Shown in pieces: positions 17,865 through 27,374 of a stretch of 64,000 nt of DNA. Location of the stretch: the NCBI GenBank assembly GCA_019448385.1, contig JAGTXO010000003.1, positions 1,488,001-1,552,000 of the forward strand, read 5' to 3'. Under the pieces are notes generated by a model, which did no database searches, was not told the DNA's origin, and saw nothing but the letters and a program-made list of their open reading frames with translations. A program made the translations under genes and the position numbers. Position 1 is the stretch's first letter, and every line of letters starts with the position of its first letter. This stretch comes from Diacronema lutheri (lineage: Eukaryota > Haptophyta > Pavlovophyceae > Pavlovales > Pavlovaceae).

Positions 17865-18056
17865 ACTGTTCGCGCCGCTGCTCGCGCGCGGGATCAAGAG
17901 CGTCGAGACGCGCGAGGGCACCATGCTGAGCGGCTTCAATGGCGAATTGATGCTCGTCCACTGCGGCAGGCGCACCCACCCGGACGGCGGCGAGCACATG
18001 CGCGCCCTCGTCGAGGCGGGGCTAAGCGCGGAGCAGGCGCGGACGGCACCAGGCCG
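17857..18056 (+). pseudogene. ASCH/PUA-like domain fragment
   Basis: From the ATG at 17857 the frame reads MNPLFAPLLARGIKSVETRE, then GELMLVHCGRRTHPDGGE and RALVEAGLSAEQARTAPG. This matches the first half of ASCH-type RNA-binding domains (LL..G.K..ETR). After about 66 codons the frame runs into Pro-rich antisense sequence of the neighbouring RGG-coding gene, where family members would continue with a Gly-Phe-rich strand. No splice site leading to a second half was found. It is either a 5' gene fragment or a gene overlapping its neighbour; a fragment is more likely. Confidence 0.5.
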
Positions 18057-18062
18057 CGGCGG

Positions 18063-20621
18063 CTATCTGCCGCCACCACCGCCGCGCCCGCTCCGCCGCT
18101 CGCCGCCTCCACCGCGCCCACGACCTCCACCGCGTGCGCCGCCACGGCCGCCTCCGCCTCCGCGTCCGCGGCGGTCGGCGCCCTGGTGCCGTGACGGCGG
18201 CGGCGGCGCAATCGGCGGCGCCACCTCTTCCTGCACGCTCACGACGACCGTCTCGACCGTGCCGTCCGCGTTGCGCCTCTTGATCGTGCGCGTCTTGGTG
18301 ACGAAACTTGGCGCCGGCTGCTGTGCGGCCGTACCGCGCGCACCGCCGCCGCCCCCGCCCGTGTCGCCGCGCAGCAAGTCGTGCAGGTCCTGCGGCGCCG
18401 CCTGGCGCACCTGCGCGAGCGTCGCCGGAGCGACGTGCCGCCGGTTGGAGTCGCCGTGCACGAGGAAGCGCACGCGTGACGAGAGTGCATCGCCGTCAGC
18501 CAATGCACGCAGCCGAGCGCGCGCGCGTTCGACGCCCTCCGCGCCAAGCTGCTCGGCCGCCGCGTCGGTGAGCTTGCACGCGAGCTCAACGCACTCATCG
18601 CACGCGCGGCGGCCAGCCGGCCCGCGCGCCGCCGCGGCGCACGCGTTCTCGAGCAGCTCGTCGAGCACGCCGCTCGCGCCCTGCGCCGCGACGAGGCCAC
18701 GCTGCGCGAGGCAGCCGACGTACTCGGCCAGAGATCGCCGGTCGGCCCAGTGCGCCTCGTCGACGGGCTGTCCGCCCTCCTCGGCCGCGTCGAGGGCGTC
18801 GAAAAAATCGAGCAGCTTCTCGAGGCACGCGCGCTGCAGCCCGTGCGCGAAGTGCGCGCCCGACGCCGCGCGATCGTCGGTGCCGCGCCAGCCGGCCGCA
18901 AAGCCGGCCGCAAAGTCGGCGTGCACCGCGTGGTGCGTCGGGTTCGCGACGGCGGTCGTAAGGACGAGGCGAATGGCCGCATCAAGCGCGGGCCGATCGG
19001 GCAGGCGGAGGAGGAGGGCATCCGTTGTGAGCGACTCGAGCTTCTCGGGCGTCAGCTTGTTGAGGATCGCGCGTAGCTCGCGCGTCGTCGCATCGAGCGG
19101 CGCGCGTGCGCCCGGCGCGCGCGAGCCGCCACGCCCGCGCGCGCCGCCGCCGGCGCCGCGGGCGGCGGCGGGCGGCGGTGCGGGGCCAGCCGCGCGCGCG
19201 GCGCTCGTGTCGCCAGCCGCCGCGCGATCCGGCGCGGCGGCGGCCAGTCGCGCTGCCGGCTGATCCATTCGCGCGTGCGACGCGCCCACGCCATGTGCTC
19301 GCCTGTCGGCCGCGCGTTGTCCGCCGCGCGCACCGCCGGCCTGTGGGTGCGCGGGAGGGTCGGCCCCAGCGACGGCGTCGGCGTCGGCGAGGTGCGCGGG
19401 CAGCTGCGGCGCGAGCAGCCACGAGATGCCCGCGCGCTCGAGGGCGGTGGACGCTGCCGCCTCCGCGTCGGCCGCATGCTCGCCGGCCGCGTTGGCCGCA
19501 TGCGCCCAGAGCGCACAGACCTGCGCGCGCGCCACGTGCCCGTTCTTGCCAGCGAGCATCGCGTGTGCCTTCGCCGCGCCCGCGAGCGTGACGAGGTGCG
19601 CGCACAGCTCCGCGCCAAAGGCGGCGGGCGACGCGGTCGCCGCGTCTGTCGGTATCCCCTGTCGCGCGAGGCGCGCGCAATCCGCGAGCGGCAGAGCGCC
19701 GCACAGCGCGAGCGCCGCGCACAGCTGCGCGAGCCGAGCTTGTGCGTGCGGTGCGTCGATCAGCACGTCGTCGAGCAGCGCGAAGCACTCGCGCGCCGCC
19801 GCGCGCGCGGCGCCACGCGCGCGCGCGCCGAACGCCGCGCGCAGCTGCACGAGGAGGCGCGCGAGCGCGGCGCACTCGACCTCGCGCGCCTCGAGGGCAC
19901 GCGCCATTGCAGCCGAATGCACGCACCGCACCGCGCCCGTCGTTCGCGCGAGCTCGAGCATCTCGGACGCATCGTGCGAGCGCGCGTACTCAGACAGCTC
20001 CCCGCTCACCCGCGCGCGGAGTGCGTCGTCCACCTCCGCGTCCGCCTCCGCGTCGGCGTCGGCGTCGGCGTCGGCGAGCGCACACGCCCCGCCGCCGCTC
20101 CGCGCGTGCGTAGTGCCGCTCGCGCCCGCCGAGCTGCTCGAGGCCACAAGCGTCGCCGCGGAATGCGGCGCGCGTGCCTTGGCCGGCGCAGCGGCTGAGG
20201 CCGGCTGCGCGAGCGCGAGCGCCGCGAGGCCTTGCGCGACGGCCTCCGCCGGTGGGCAGCCGCCGGGCGTGGCCGGGGATGTGGCGGCGGCACGCTGCGT
20301 GTCGGCGGAGCAGGGCGGCTCACCGGCACTCTTCTGCAGCGCACGCTCGAGCAGCTCGGCCACCGCGCCATGCCCGCGCGCCTCGGCCAATTCGAGCGCG
20401 GTCTTGCTGGATGGCGTGCGCGCGCACGCGTCCGCATCGCGCGAGAGGAGCAACTCGGCGACGGCGGCCTGCCCCTTGGCCGCAGCGCTGTGCAGCAGAG
20501 TGTACCCTTTGAGGAGGCCGGACGCTTTGCGCTCGTCCACCGCCACCTTGCGTGCGTCCAGCGCCTCCAGGAGGCGACAGACGTTCCCGTTCGCCGCGAG
20601 GGCCCAGAAATCGAGCGCCAT
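18063..20621 (-). CDS. Ankyrin-MIF4G-RGG protein (eIF4G-like RNA-binding protein)
   Basis: The 852-residue protein has three parts. Residues 1-95 hold ankyrin repeats (GYTLLHSAAAKGQAAVAELL, then KTALELAEARGHGAVAELL). An Ala-rich helical middle follows. From about 515 there is a MIF4G domain: LRAILNKLTPEKLESLTTDA, AIRLVLTTAVANPTHHAVHA, ACLEKLLDFFDALDAAEEGG and QDLHDLLRGD. The LNKLTPEK motif is the hallmark of eIF4G-type MIF4G domains. The C-terminus (about 800-852) is an RGG/RG tract. MIF4G domains bind eIF4A and RNA, and RGG tails bind RNA, so a role in translation or mRNA fate is likely. I do not know an established family with N-terminal ankyrins joined to this MIF4G. Confidence 0.82.
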   Translation of the reverse strand: MALDFWALAANGNVCRLLEALDARKVAVDERKASGLLKGYTLLHSAAAKGQAAVAELLLSRDADACARTPSSKTALELAEARGHGAVAELLERALQKSAGEPPCSADTQRAAATSPATPGGCPPAEAVAQGLAALALAQPASAAAPAKARAPHSAATLVASSSSAGASGTTHARSGGGACALADADADADAEADAEVDDALRARVSGELSEYARSHDASEMLELARTTGAVRCVHSAAMARALEAREVECAALARLLVQLRAAFGARARGAARAAARECFALLDDVLIDAPHAQARLAQLCAALALCGALPLADCARLARQGIPTDAATASPAAFGAELCAHLVTLAGAAKAHAMLAGKNGHVARAQVCALWAHAANAAGEHAADAEAAASTALERAGISWLLAPQLPAHLADADAVAGADPPAHPQAGGARGGQRAADRRAHGVGASHARMDQPAARLAAAAPDRAAAGDTSAARAAGPAPPPAAARGAGGGARGRGGSRAPGARAPLDATTRELRAILNKLTPEKLESLTTDALLLRLPDRPALDAAIRLVLTTAVANPTHHAVHADFAAGFAAGWRGTDDRAASGAHFAHGLQRACLEKLLDFFDALDAAEEGGQPVDEAHWADRRSLAEYVGCLAQRGLVAAQGASGVLDELLENACAAAARGPAGRRACDECVELACKLTDAAAEQLGAEGVERARARLRALADGDALSSRVRFLVHGDSNRRHVAPATLAQVRQAAPQDLHDLLRGDTGGGGGGARGTAAQQPAPSFVTKTRTIKRRNADGTVETVVVSVQEEVAPPIAPPPPSRHQGADRRGRGGGGGRGGARGGGRGRGGGGERRSGRGGGGGR

Positions 20622-20977
20622 CGTGGCCCGAACGCCGGTCCAAGTCCTACAGTAGCTACAGTCTCAGTCTGGAGGTTCCGAGTGATGAGGGAAACGCCGA
20701 CTCGAGCCTGTGGGCGAGGGCGAGGGCGCACGCTTGACGGCTTCAAAGCCGCTACGAGCCCGCAAAAAGCCACGGCCACAGCCGACAGCGCAAGCAACGT
20801 GCGGAAGCGCCGGTGCTCGACGATCGACACGCGCCCACGCGCCACCGCGCCACAGCTTGCGCGTTCGGGGCTGCGCCAGCCCATGTGCGGGCCGTGCAGC
20901 CCGGAGCCCGCCCGACCGTGCGCGCGCGCGCGGACGGCTCCGGCGTGGCCACCTAGGGCGGCCGCCGGCCGCCGTGC
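20622..20977. other. Intergenic region: promoter of ankyrin-MIF4G gene and 3' UTR of next gene
   Basis: The 356 bp between two minus-strand genes contain no convincing coding frame in either direction. The segment from 20622 to 20700 is less GC-rich and lies just upstream of the ankyrin-MIF4G start. Nothing else stands out. Confidence 0.5.
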
Positions 20978-21497
20978 TCAGAGCCCCGCCTGCTGCAGCG
21001 GCATCGCGAGGCGCAGCACGTCGCCCTCGTCGTCTGCCAGGTCCTCGTCGATGAAGGAGAAGTCAAATTCGAGCGATGGGCCGAGTAAGTCGCGCCCAAT
21101 CTGCCCGAGCTCGGAGCCGTCGGCGGCCGCGCCGTCCTCAATCTCGCAACGCGGCGCGTCATGCGCGCGCGCTTCGGCGCGGCCGCCATCGTTCTTCTCC
21201 GGCACGACGGTCTCGTCAAAGCCACCCAATTGGCGCCCGAACGGCCGGCGCGGCACACCGACGCCGGCCTGCGGCACGTGCGCGCCGAGCGAGGCGGTGC
21301 GGAGGGCACCGGCGCCTCCACCGACTGTGCCATACGGCAACCGCTTTTCAAAACCGATCACCGCCTCAGATGGAGCGCCCGCAGGCGGCGTTGGTTTGGC
21401 GGCCGGCGCGCCGTGCGCGTACGTCGCCGCGCCCGCCGCGGCGCGCGCCGCCGCAGGCGGCGCGGCGCGCACGGCGGACTCAATGTCGGCTCCTGCG

Positions 21498-21571
<74 letters not shown>

Positions 21572-24054
21572 AAGCGATCGCAGTTGGCCCTGCAGCGTTG
21601 CGATCTGCCTGTGCGCCTCGGCGAGCTGCTGCGCGCCCTGCGTCCCCGTGCCGCCGGCCGCCGCGCCGAAGCCGTTGGGCGAGTTCCCGCCGGCGCCGCT
21701 GCCGCGCGGCGCGTGGCCGTTACGCGGGCCGGCGCCGCCGTCGGCCGGCGCGGTGCGCGCGCCGGCGCCGCGCGCGCTCACAGCGCGGTTGGCGTGCGCG
21801 GCGCTACCGGCAGCGCGCTCGCTGCCGGCTGCCGTCTGCGTCGCCGCGTCCACTCCGCGCGCGCCTCGTGCCAATGACGCCGCTCGCGCTGCCGCGCCGA
21901 CGGCGTCCCCGCTCGCGCCCTTGTCCGCCGTGGCGGCCAGCGCCCCTCGTAACTGCGCGCACGTCTGCTCGAGCATCTCACGCGCCAGCCTCTCGGCGGC
22001 GAGCGACGAGGTGAGCGTCGCGCGCTCGCTCTCGAGCTTCTTGCGCGCGCCCGCCCCCACCTGCTGCGCGCTCAGCGCACGGCGTGCGTGGTGTGCGGGC
22101 CGCACGGCGCCGCGGCGGGCGCAACGCAACGCAACGCGGCGTGTGAGCGTGTTGAGTGCGCACAATGGAGCGCGCCGCGAGCGCGCGCGCGCACACGCGC
22201 AACCGCGCACCTCGGCCTGCGCCAGCTCGCGCTCGCTCGCGCCGCGCGCGCCGCGCTCTGCCCCCGGCGCCTGCCGGTCAACGGCGGTGCGCGCTTTCTC
22301 GCGCATCGCCCCCTCTGCCGTGGCGCGCGGCGGGTGCGGGAGCGCGCCGTGTCGCGCGGGCGCGAGCGCGGGCGGCGGGCAGTCGGAGCCGCTCGCCGCC
22401 GAACTGCTGGAACTACTTTCCTTCATCGACGTGCCGCCCGGCGTGCCGCCCGGCGCGCGCCGCGCGCCGGCGGCGGCCGCTGTCGCCAAGGCGCCGTATG
22501 GGCCCTCGCCAGCACCGACGCCCATGCCAGCGTCCGCGGGGTCGGAGCGTGCCAAACCGGCGCTCGCACCCCCGGGCGAGATGACGGGCGGCGTGCTGCA
22601 CGCCCTGCCGCCGCCGCCGCTGCTGCCGCCACGGCCGCCGCCGCTGCCACAGCCGCCGCTGTCCGTACCAGCCAGCGGCTTTGCCGCGGGCGGCGCGCCG
22701 CGCGGCTGCGCGGCCGCAGCGCGGGGTGCAGACGCGGCGGGCGGCGCCAGCTCGGCTGGGCGGAGTCGAAGAAACGGCTCGGCCCAGCAGTAACCGACGC
22801 AGCCAATCAGCGCAAGGAGCTGCGCGATGACGAAACTCTTCCGCAGCCCGTTCACCACGCGCTCGAGCGCGGACGACGCGCCCCCCGCGGCGAGCAACGC
22901 GCCGCACCCGGCCGCGCCGAGCGCGTCCGCGCCGCTGGTCGCTCCGCCCGCCAGCGCGCACGCCTCCGCGTGCGCGTCCCCACCCATGTGCACGCCGCTC
23001 GACTGAAACCGACATAGTAACGTGCATTCGCACGCGAGCGCGAGCGCGAGCAGGCCAAGCTCAAAGATCGGCCTGCGCGCGCGCAGCGCGCGTGCGCGCC
23101 GCGTGTGAGCAGCAGGCGGGCGCAAAAGTAGGCGCACGCGCGCAGGTGCGCCTGCGCGGGCGGGCGGCTCGAGGCCCGCAGCAGCGGCGCAGCGCGCACC
23201 ACCACGCGACAACGTACGAGCAAATTGAGCGCGTGAAGAAAGCAGCGAGCGAGGCAACGGATACATAAAAGACGACGCAGTCCTGTATCGACACGCTCGC
23301 GGCCGGAGGCGCGGCCGCCGCTGCGGGCGCCGCGCTCCGCGCCGCGGCGCCGCCGGCGCGGGCGCCGGCGCCGCCGCCGATGGCGCCGCTGAGCTCTCCG
23401 TGGCCAGGCTGGTCAGCCGAGCCGCCGTCGCTGCCCGCGCTGCTCGCGGACCGTACGCTGAGGCCTGCGCGGCCGCTGTGCGCCCCTGTGAACGCCTGCG
23501 CGCGCTCGTCATCCTCGCTCGCCTGCGGCGGCCGTGCCGCGCCTGTCGCAACGAGCGCGGCCGCGGCCATGTGCATGCCACCGCCGGCGATGCGCATGTG
23601 CTGCTTGAGCTCGAGCTCACGCAAGCGCGCGAGACGCGCCGCGCCGAGGAGCACCTCCTCGGGGTCCTCCAGCTCCGCGTCCGCCTGCTTCATCACGTCG
23701 ACCAGACAGCGCGTGATCTCGCTCGTCGACAACGCGTCGACGCCCAAACCGGCGTGCAGCAGGTTGGCGCAAGCGCCGTCGACAAACGCGTCGTCGATGC
23801 CCACCTCCTGCCAGCCGCCAGCCAGCGGGGCTAGCGCCCCGCGCCCAAGGCGGAAAGGCGGCGGGCACGCGGGCCCGCACGCGCGCGCGCGGCTCGCCTA
23901 AGCGGCGCACACGCTCGCCCACGCGCCGTGCGGCTGCGGCCGTAGAAACCGGTTATAAAAGACCGAATGGTCGGAGGCGCGCAAGGTGCGCGCGCGTGCG
24001 CACGGAGCGCACACCGAAGAAGACGAGGGCGAGCGTGGCTCGCTGCGCCCACAT
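20978..24054 (-). CDS. Multi-pass membrane protein with polyQ and acidic tail (4 exons)
   Basis: Proposed exons are 24013-24054, 23206-23807, 22211-23072 and 20978-22060, giving about 862 residues; the first exon is the least certain. Introns of about 205, 133 and 150 nt use GTGCGC or GTGGTG donors and keep the frame. The soluble N-terminus includes GIDDAFVDGACANLL and EITRCLVDVMKQADAELEDPEE. Hydrophobic segments follow: VVFYVSVASLAAFFTRSICS, IFELGLLALALACECTLLC and LRKSFVIAQLLALIGCVGYC. After these comes a long Ser/Gly/Pro-rich region, a coiled coil (LAAERLAREMLEQTCAQLRG), a run of about 24 Gln, and an acidic end (FDFSFIDEDLADDEGD). The family is not recognised. Confidence 0.6.
21500..21571 (-). 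repeat. CAG repeat encoding polyglutamine
   Basis: About 24 pure CAG codons (CTG on the plus strand) encode Gln in the membrane-protein gene, just after the coiled coil RQIATLQGQLRSL. The run is uninterrupted and so likely to vary in length. Confidence 0.95.
23951..23958 (+). promoter_or_regulatory. TATA-like element between divergent genes
   Basis: The sequence GGTTATAAAAGACC on the plus strand is a good TATA-box match in a very GC-rich context, 240 bp before the ATG at 24198. Its orientation suits the plus-strand gene. It lies inside the first intron proposed for the minus-strand gene, which weakens one of the two readings. Confidence 0.4.
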
Positions 24055-24197
24055 CGCGCCAGCCGTCGCGGACGACGCCCCCCCGGCGGCGTGGGGGCTC
24101 AAGTGCAAAACCAAATGACGGGAGTCCGGCACCGCTTCCGGGCGCTCTCCGACAGCCAAGCACGGACTCCACCCGCCAAAAGCCGGTTTGAAGGGCC

Positions 24198-27100
24198 ATG
24201 GACACCTTCGCGGTGCTGCCGGCATCGCTCGCCGCTGGCGAGGAGGCGCACATTGCGAGCACGCTGACGGCGCGACAGTTACTTCGCGCTTGGTCCTCCG
24301 CCGACGCACCCGCCCAGCAGTCCTCGTCCGACGACCCTCTAGGCCCGTCGCTCGGCCGAGCCTGCGAAGGCATGACGTGCGAGCGGAACAAGGGCGGCGG
24401 CGCGCCGAGCCGCTGGCGCGCGCACTTTGGGCGTGAGGGTGCGAGCGCTCCGCACGGACATGCGCTTGCGCTATCAGACTCGGCCTTCTGCCAACCGACG
24501 CGCAGCAGCGCGCACCGCACGCGCTCGCACGCCGACCGCGCGCCGATCCCGCCGGCGCGACGCCCGTCGCCGGCGGCCTCGCCACGCTCCGCGGGCCGAT
24601 GCGCGCGCGTGGACGGTGCGGCCGCGCCGCCAGCCGTTGCCGCGCGTGCAGCCGGCTGCGAGCCTGCGCCGAGCTGCGTGGCGGTGCACGCGGCCAAGTT
24701 CGCGGCCGTGCGGCGCGATCGTAAACGGAGGCAGCTTCAAATTCAGCTTGGCGCACACTGCGACCCGCCCAACGGCGGCGGGGGCGGCGGCGGCGCGCCG
24801 ACGGGCGATGCGCACGCGGCCGGCGCACATCCGGCTGCCTTTGAGCGCGCGCGCTCGGCCGCGCCTGTGCGCGCAACCGCCCCGCGCGCCGCACCGACGC
24901 GCGCCGCCGCAGTCGGCACGTGCAGCGCCGCGCCGCCGACAGACGCGGACCTGGAGGCCGCGAGGACTGAGCTGCTCGCCGAGCAGCGGCGGGTGGACGA
25001 GGCGCGCGCGCAGAGGTTGCGCGCGCAAGAGCGCGCCGCCGAGCGCGCGCAACTCGTTGCGCAACTCGCTGAGCTGCAGCAGGAGCGCGCGCTGCTCGAG
25101 GCGAGCGCGGCGCGCGCGCCGCGAGCGGCCGCGAGCGCGCGCGCGGGCGAGGTCGCGCATGTGCGCGCGCGCGCGCAGCTGCGGCGTGTGCTCCTCGCGT
25201 GGCACACAGGCGCCGTCGCGCGCCCCGCGCAGATGGCCACACATGTTGCACGCGCGCTCGAGTCGGCTCGGCTGTTCCGCGCCCTGCGAGGATGGCGTCG
25301 CGTCGCCATCGTGGATCGGCTCGAGCGCGAGGCGGCCGCGTTCCATGGCGCCGCGGCGCGCACGCGCGCGGCGGAGCGCCTAGCCGCCCAATGGCGCGAC
25401 ACGCGCCTGATCCGCGTCGCATGGGCGGGCCTCGTCGCCGCTCGCGCCATCGGCGCCGCTGAGGCGGAGTCTGCCGCGGCGCGCATCGCGCGAGCACGTC
25501 AGCTGAGCTTGTTCGAGGCCGCGCTCGCGAGCGGCGCGACGGGCGCGGCGACGGCTGGCGCAGCGACCGTGGCCGTCGCGATCGAGTGCGCGGGCGCTGG
25601 CTCGCACGCCGCGACGCCGTGCGCGCGCGACCGCGAGGGCGCAGCCGGCCCGCCCGCGCGTCCGGCGCTCGCGACGAGAAACCATGGGTCCGGGAAGGCA
25701 TCGGAGGTGCAGGAAGGAGTCCGTCAGGAGGACGTGACGCCCGAGCCGCCCGCCGCCGTCTCGCGCACCGGCCAACCAGCGAAGGCGGGCGCAGCCTCGA
25801 GCGAGCGCCACGCAGCTGCGCGCGCCTTGCTCCCGCGCGCCGCCTCTGCGCTCGCGACCGGCGCGGCCGCGCGCAGCGGCGGCGCGCCGGGTGTGCCCGG
25901 CGCTGCGCCGCGCTCAACCTCGTTCGCCATCTCGCAGCGCGCGCTCCCACCATCGCTGGTTTCGGACAGCCGCGCCAGCAACTCGTACACGCTCGGCATT
26001 TCGCCGCAACTGGCTGCGAGCCGTCTCGTCGCGCGGCGCGCGGCGGCGGCCGAGCGCGCGGCGGCGGCCGTCGCGCGGCGTGGCGGCGCGGGTGACGCGG
26101 CTGCCGTGGCCGTCGCGGCCGCCGCGTTCGATACAGACCGAAGGCGCGCGGAGGCGATGGAAGCGCGCGCGCGCGACCGCGCCGAGCGCCGAGCCGCGCT
26201 CGACGCGCGCTACGCTGAGCGCGCGGCCGCGGCGGAGGGTGCGCGTGCCGAGAAGCGAGCCGCTGAGCTGGCGGTCGCCGAGGATGACAAGCTGCGCGCC
26301 GCCGAGGCGGACAAGGCAACGGCGATCCAGCGCGCACATGCTGAGTTCCGGAGGCGACTGCGTCTCGAGCAGCTCGAGCTGTCGCGCCTACACGCGCTGC
26401 GACAGCTCGTCCTTCACTACGGCATTCGCCCGTGGCAGCGCGCGCTGCGCGCGGCGCGCTCGCGCGCGGCCGGCGCAGAGGCGCTGTGGCGCGCGACGCT
26501 CGGCGGCGGTTGCCTCCGCGCGTGGGCCATGGCCGCGCGCAGGACGCGCGCGCACCGCTGCATGCGTGCGTGGGCCTCAGGGCGCACCGTTGCCCTGCGC
26601 GCGCGCGGTGCCGCGTGCCGCACTGCGCTGCGCGCGTTCAGCTTGCTGCGCGTCGAGCGCCTTGCGCGCGAGCGGCGCGCGGTCGCGGCCGCGCGCCGGT
26701 CGTGCGCGCGCGTCGCGATGCGCGGGCTTGCTTGCAACGTACACGCCGAGCTCGCCGCACGCGCGGCGACGGCGGACGAGCTTGCGCGCCGGTGCGTGCG
26801 CGCTGCCAAGGCGCGGCGATGCGCGTGTGGCGCGTGGCGCGCCGCTCACGTGCGTGCGCCTCCCTCGCGCACCGCGCACGCCCTCTCCGCGGCGTGCAGG
26901 CTCGACCGTGCGCGCGCGCTTCGCCGCTGGGCCGCGTGGCTCCAGGGGCGGCAGCTGGCACGCTCAGTCGAGCAGTACAGGGCGCGCCTGTGGGCGCAGG
27001 TCCACACATTCCTCGCGGACGAGCCTCGCGTGAGCGGGCCGTCGAGCTCGGCTGCAGAGCCCCGTGCGCACGACGTGCGTGTGTGCGCGGGTGCTTGCCC

Positions 27101-27287
27101 GCTTGGGCCACCGCCGCACGGCGGGGACGTGCAAGCACTCGGCACGGCGGAGCGCCTCGCAGGGCCGCCTCACGGCGCTCGGCCGCCCACCGATCAGAGC
27201 GGAGACGAGGAAGCGGCCGACTTTGTGGATGCCGCCCTGGCTGCACTGCGCACGGCAGCGTATCGTCCCCGCTTGAACACACCTTGA
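24198..27287 (+). CDS. Sfi1-like Trp-repeat, coiled-coil protein
   Basis: This 1029-residue protein starts MDTFAVLPASLAAGEE. After a low-complexity N-terminal third it has a coiled coil at about 250-310 (AELQQERALLEASAA), then spaced Leu/Trp motifs: RRVLLAWHTGAVARP, LFRALRGWRRVA, LIRVAWAGLVAAR, LRAWAMAARRTRA, CMRAWASGRTVA, CACGAWRAAHV and ALRRWAAWLQGRQ. A basic helical stretch (RDRAERRAALDARYAERA) lies between the two sets of motifs. Spacing of roughly 25-35 residues with aromatic Trp and basic helices recalls Sfi1/CCDC191 repeats that bind centrin along centrosomes and basal bodies. Haptophytes have flagella, so a basal-body role is plausible but inferred. An intron within the low-complexity region cannot be excluded. 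Confidence 0.7.
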   Translation: MDTFAVLPASLAAGEEAHIASTLTARQLLRAWSSADAPAQQSSSDDPLGPSLGRACEGMTCERNKGGGAPSRWRAHFGREGASAPHGHALALSDSAFCQPTRSSAHRTRSHADRAPIPPARRPSPAASPRSAGRCARVDGAAAPPAVAARAAGCEPAPSCVAVHAAKFAAVRRDRKRRQLQIQLGAHCDPPNGGGGGGGAPTGDAHAAGAHPAAFERARSAAPVRATAPRAAPTRAAAVGTCSAAPPTDADLEAARTELLAEQRRVDEARAQRLRAQERAAERAQLVAQLAELQQERALLEASAARAPRAAASARAGEVAHVRARAQLRRVLLAWHTGAVARPAQMATHVARALESARLFRALRGWRRVAIVDRLEREAAAFHGAAARTRAAERLAAQWRDTRLIRVAWAGLVAARAIGAAEAESAAARIARARQLSLFEAALASGATGAATAGAATVAVAIECAGAGSHAATPCARDREGAAGPPARPALATRNHGSGKASEVQEGVRQEDVTPEPPAAVSRTGQPAKAGAASSERHAAARALLPRAASALATGAAARSGGAPGVPGAAPRSTSFAISQRALPPSLVSDSRASNSYTLGISPQLAASRLVARRAAAAERAAAAVARRGGAGDAAAVAVAAAAFDTDRRRAEAMEARARDRAERRAALDARYAERAAAAEGARAEKRAAELAVAEDDKLRAAEADKATAIQRAHAEFRRRLRLEQLELSRLHALRQLVLHYGIRPWQRALRAARSRAAGAEALWRATLGGGCLRAWAMAARRTRAHRCMRAWASGRTVALRARGAACRTALRAFSLLRVERLARERRAVAAARRSCARVAMRGLACNVHAELAARAATADELARRCVRAAKARRCACGAWRAAHVRAPPSRTAHALSAACRLDRARALRRWAAWLQGRQLARSVEQYRARLWAQVHTFLADEPRVSGPSSSAAEPRAHDVRVCAGACPLGPPPHGGDVQALGTAERLAGPPHGARPPTDQSGDEEAADFVDAALAALRTAAYRPRLNTP

Positions 27288-27374
27288 ACCCTGGCGTCGT
27301 GCGGCCGGTGCGGGTCGCGCTGGGGTTGCTCCCTCCGCATGGAGCTCGTGTGACCTGGCGCCTGACAGTGACAG

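Noticed and set aside
21500-21571. Plus-strand CTG repeat read as polyleucine or polycysteine
   Set aside because: The minus-strand frame with polyQ after a coiled coil is the coherent protein; the plus frames are shadows.
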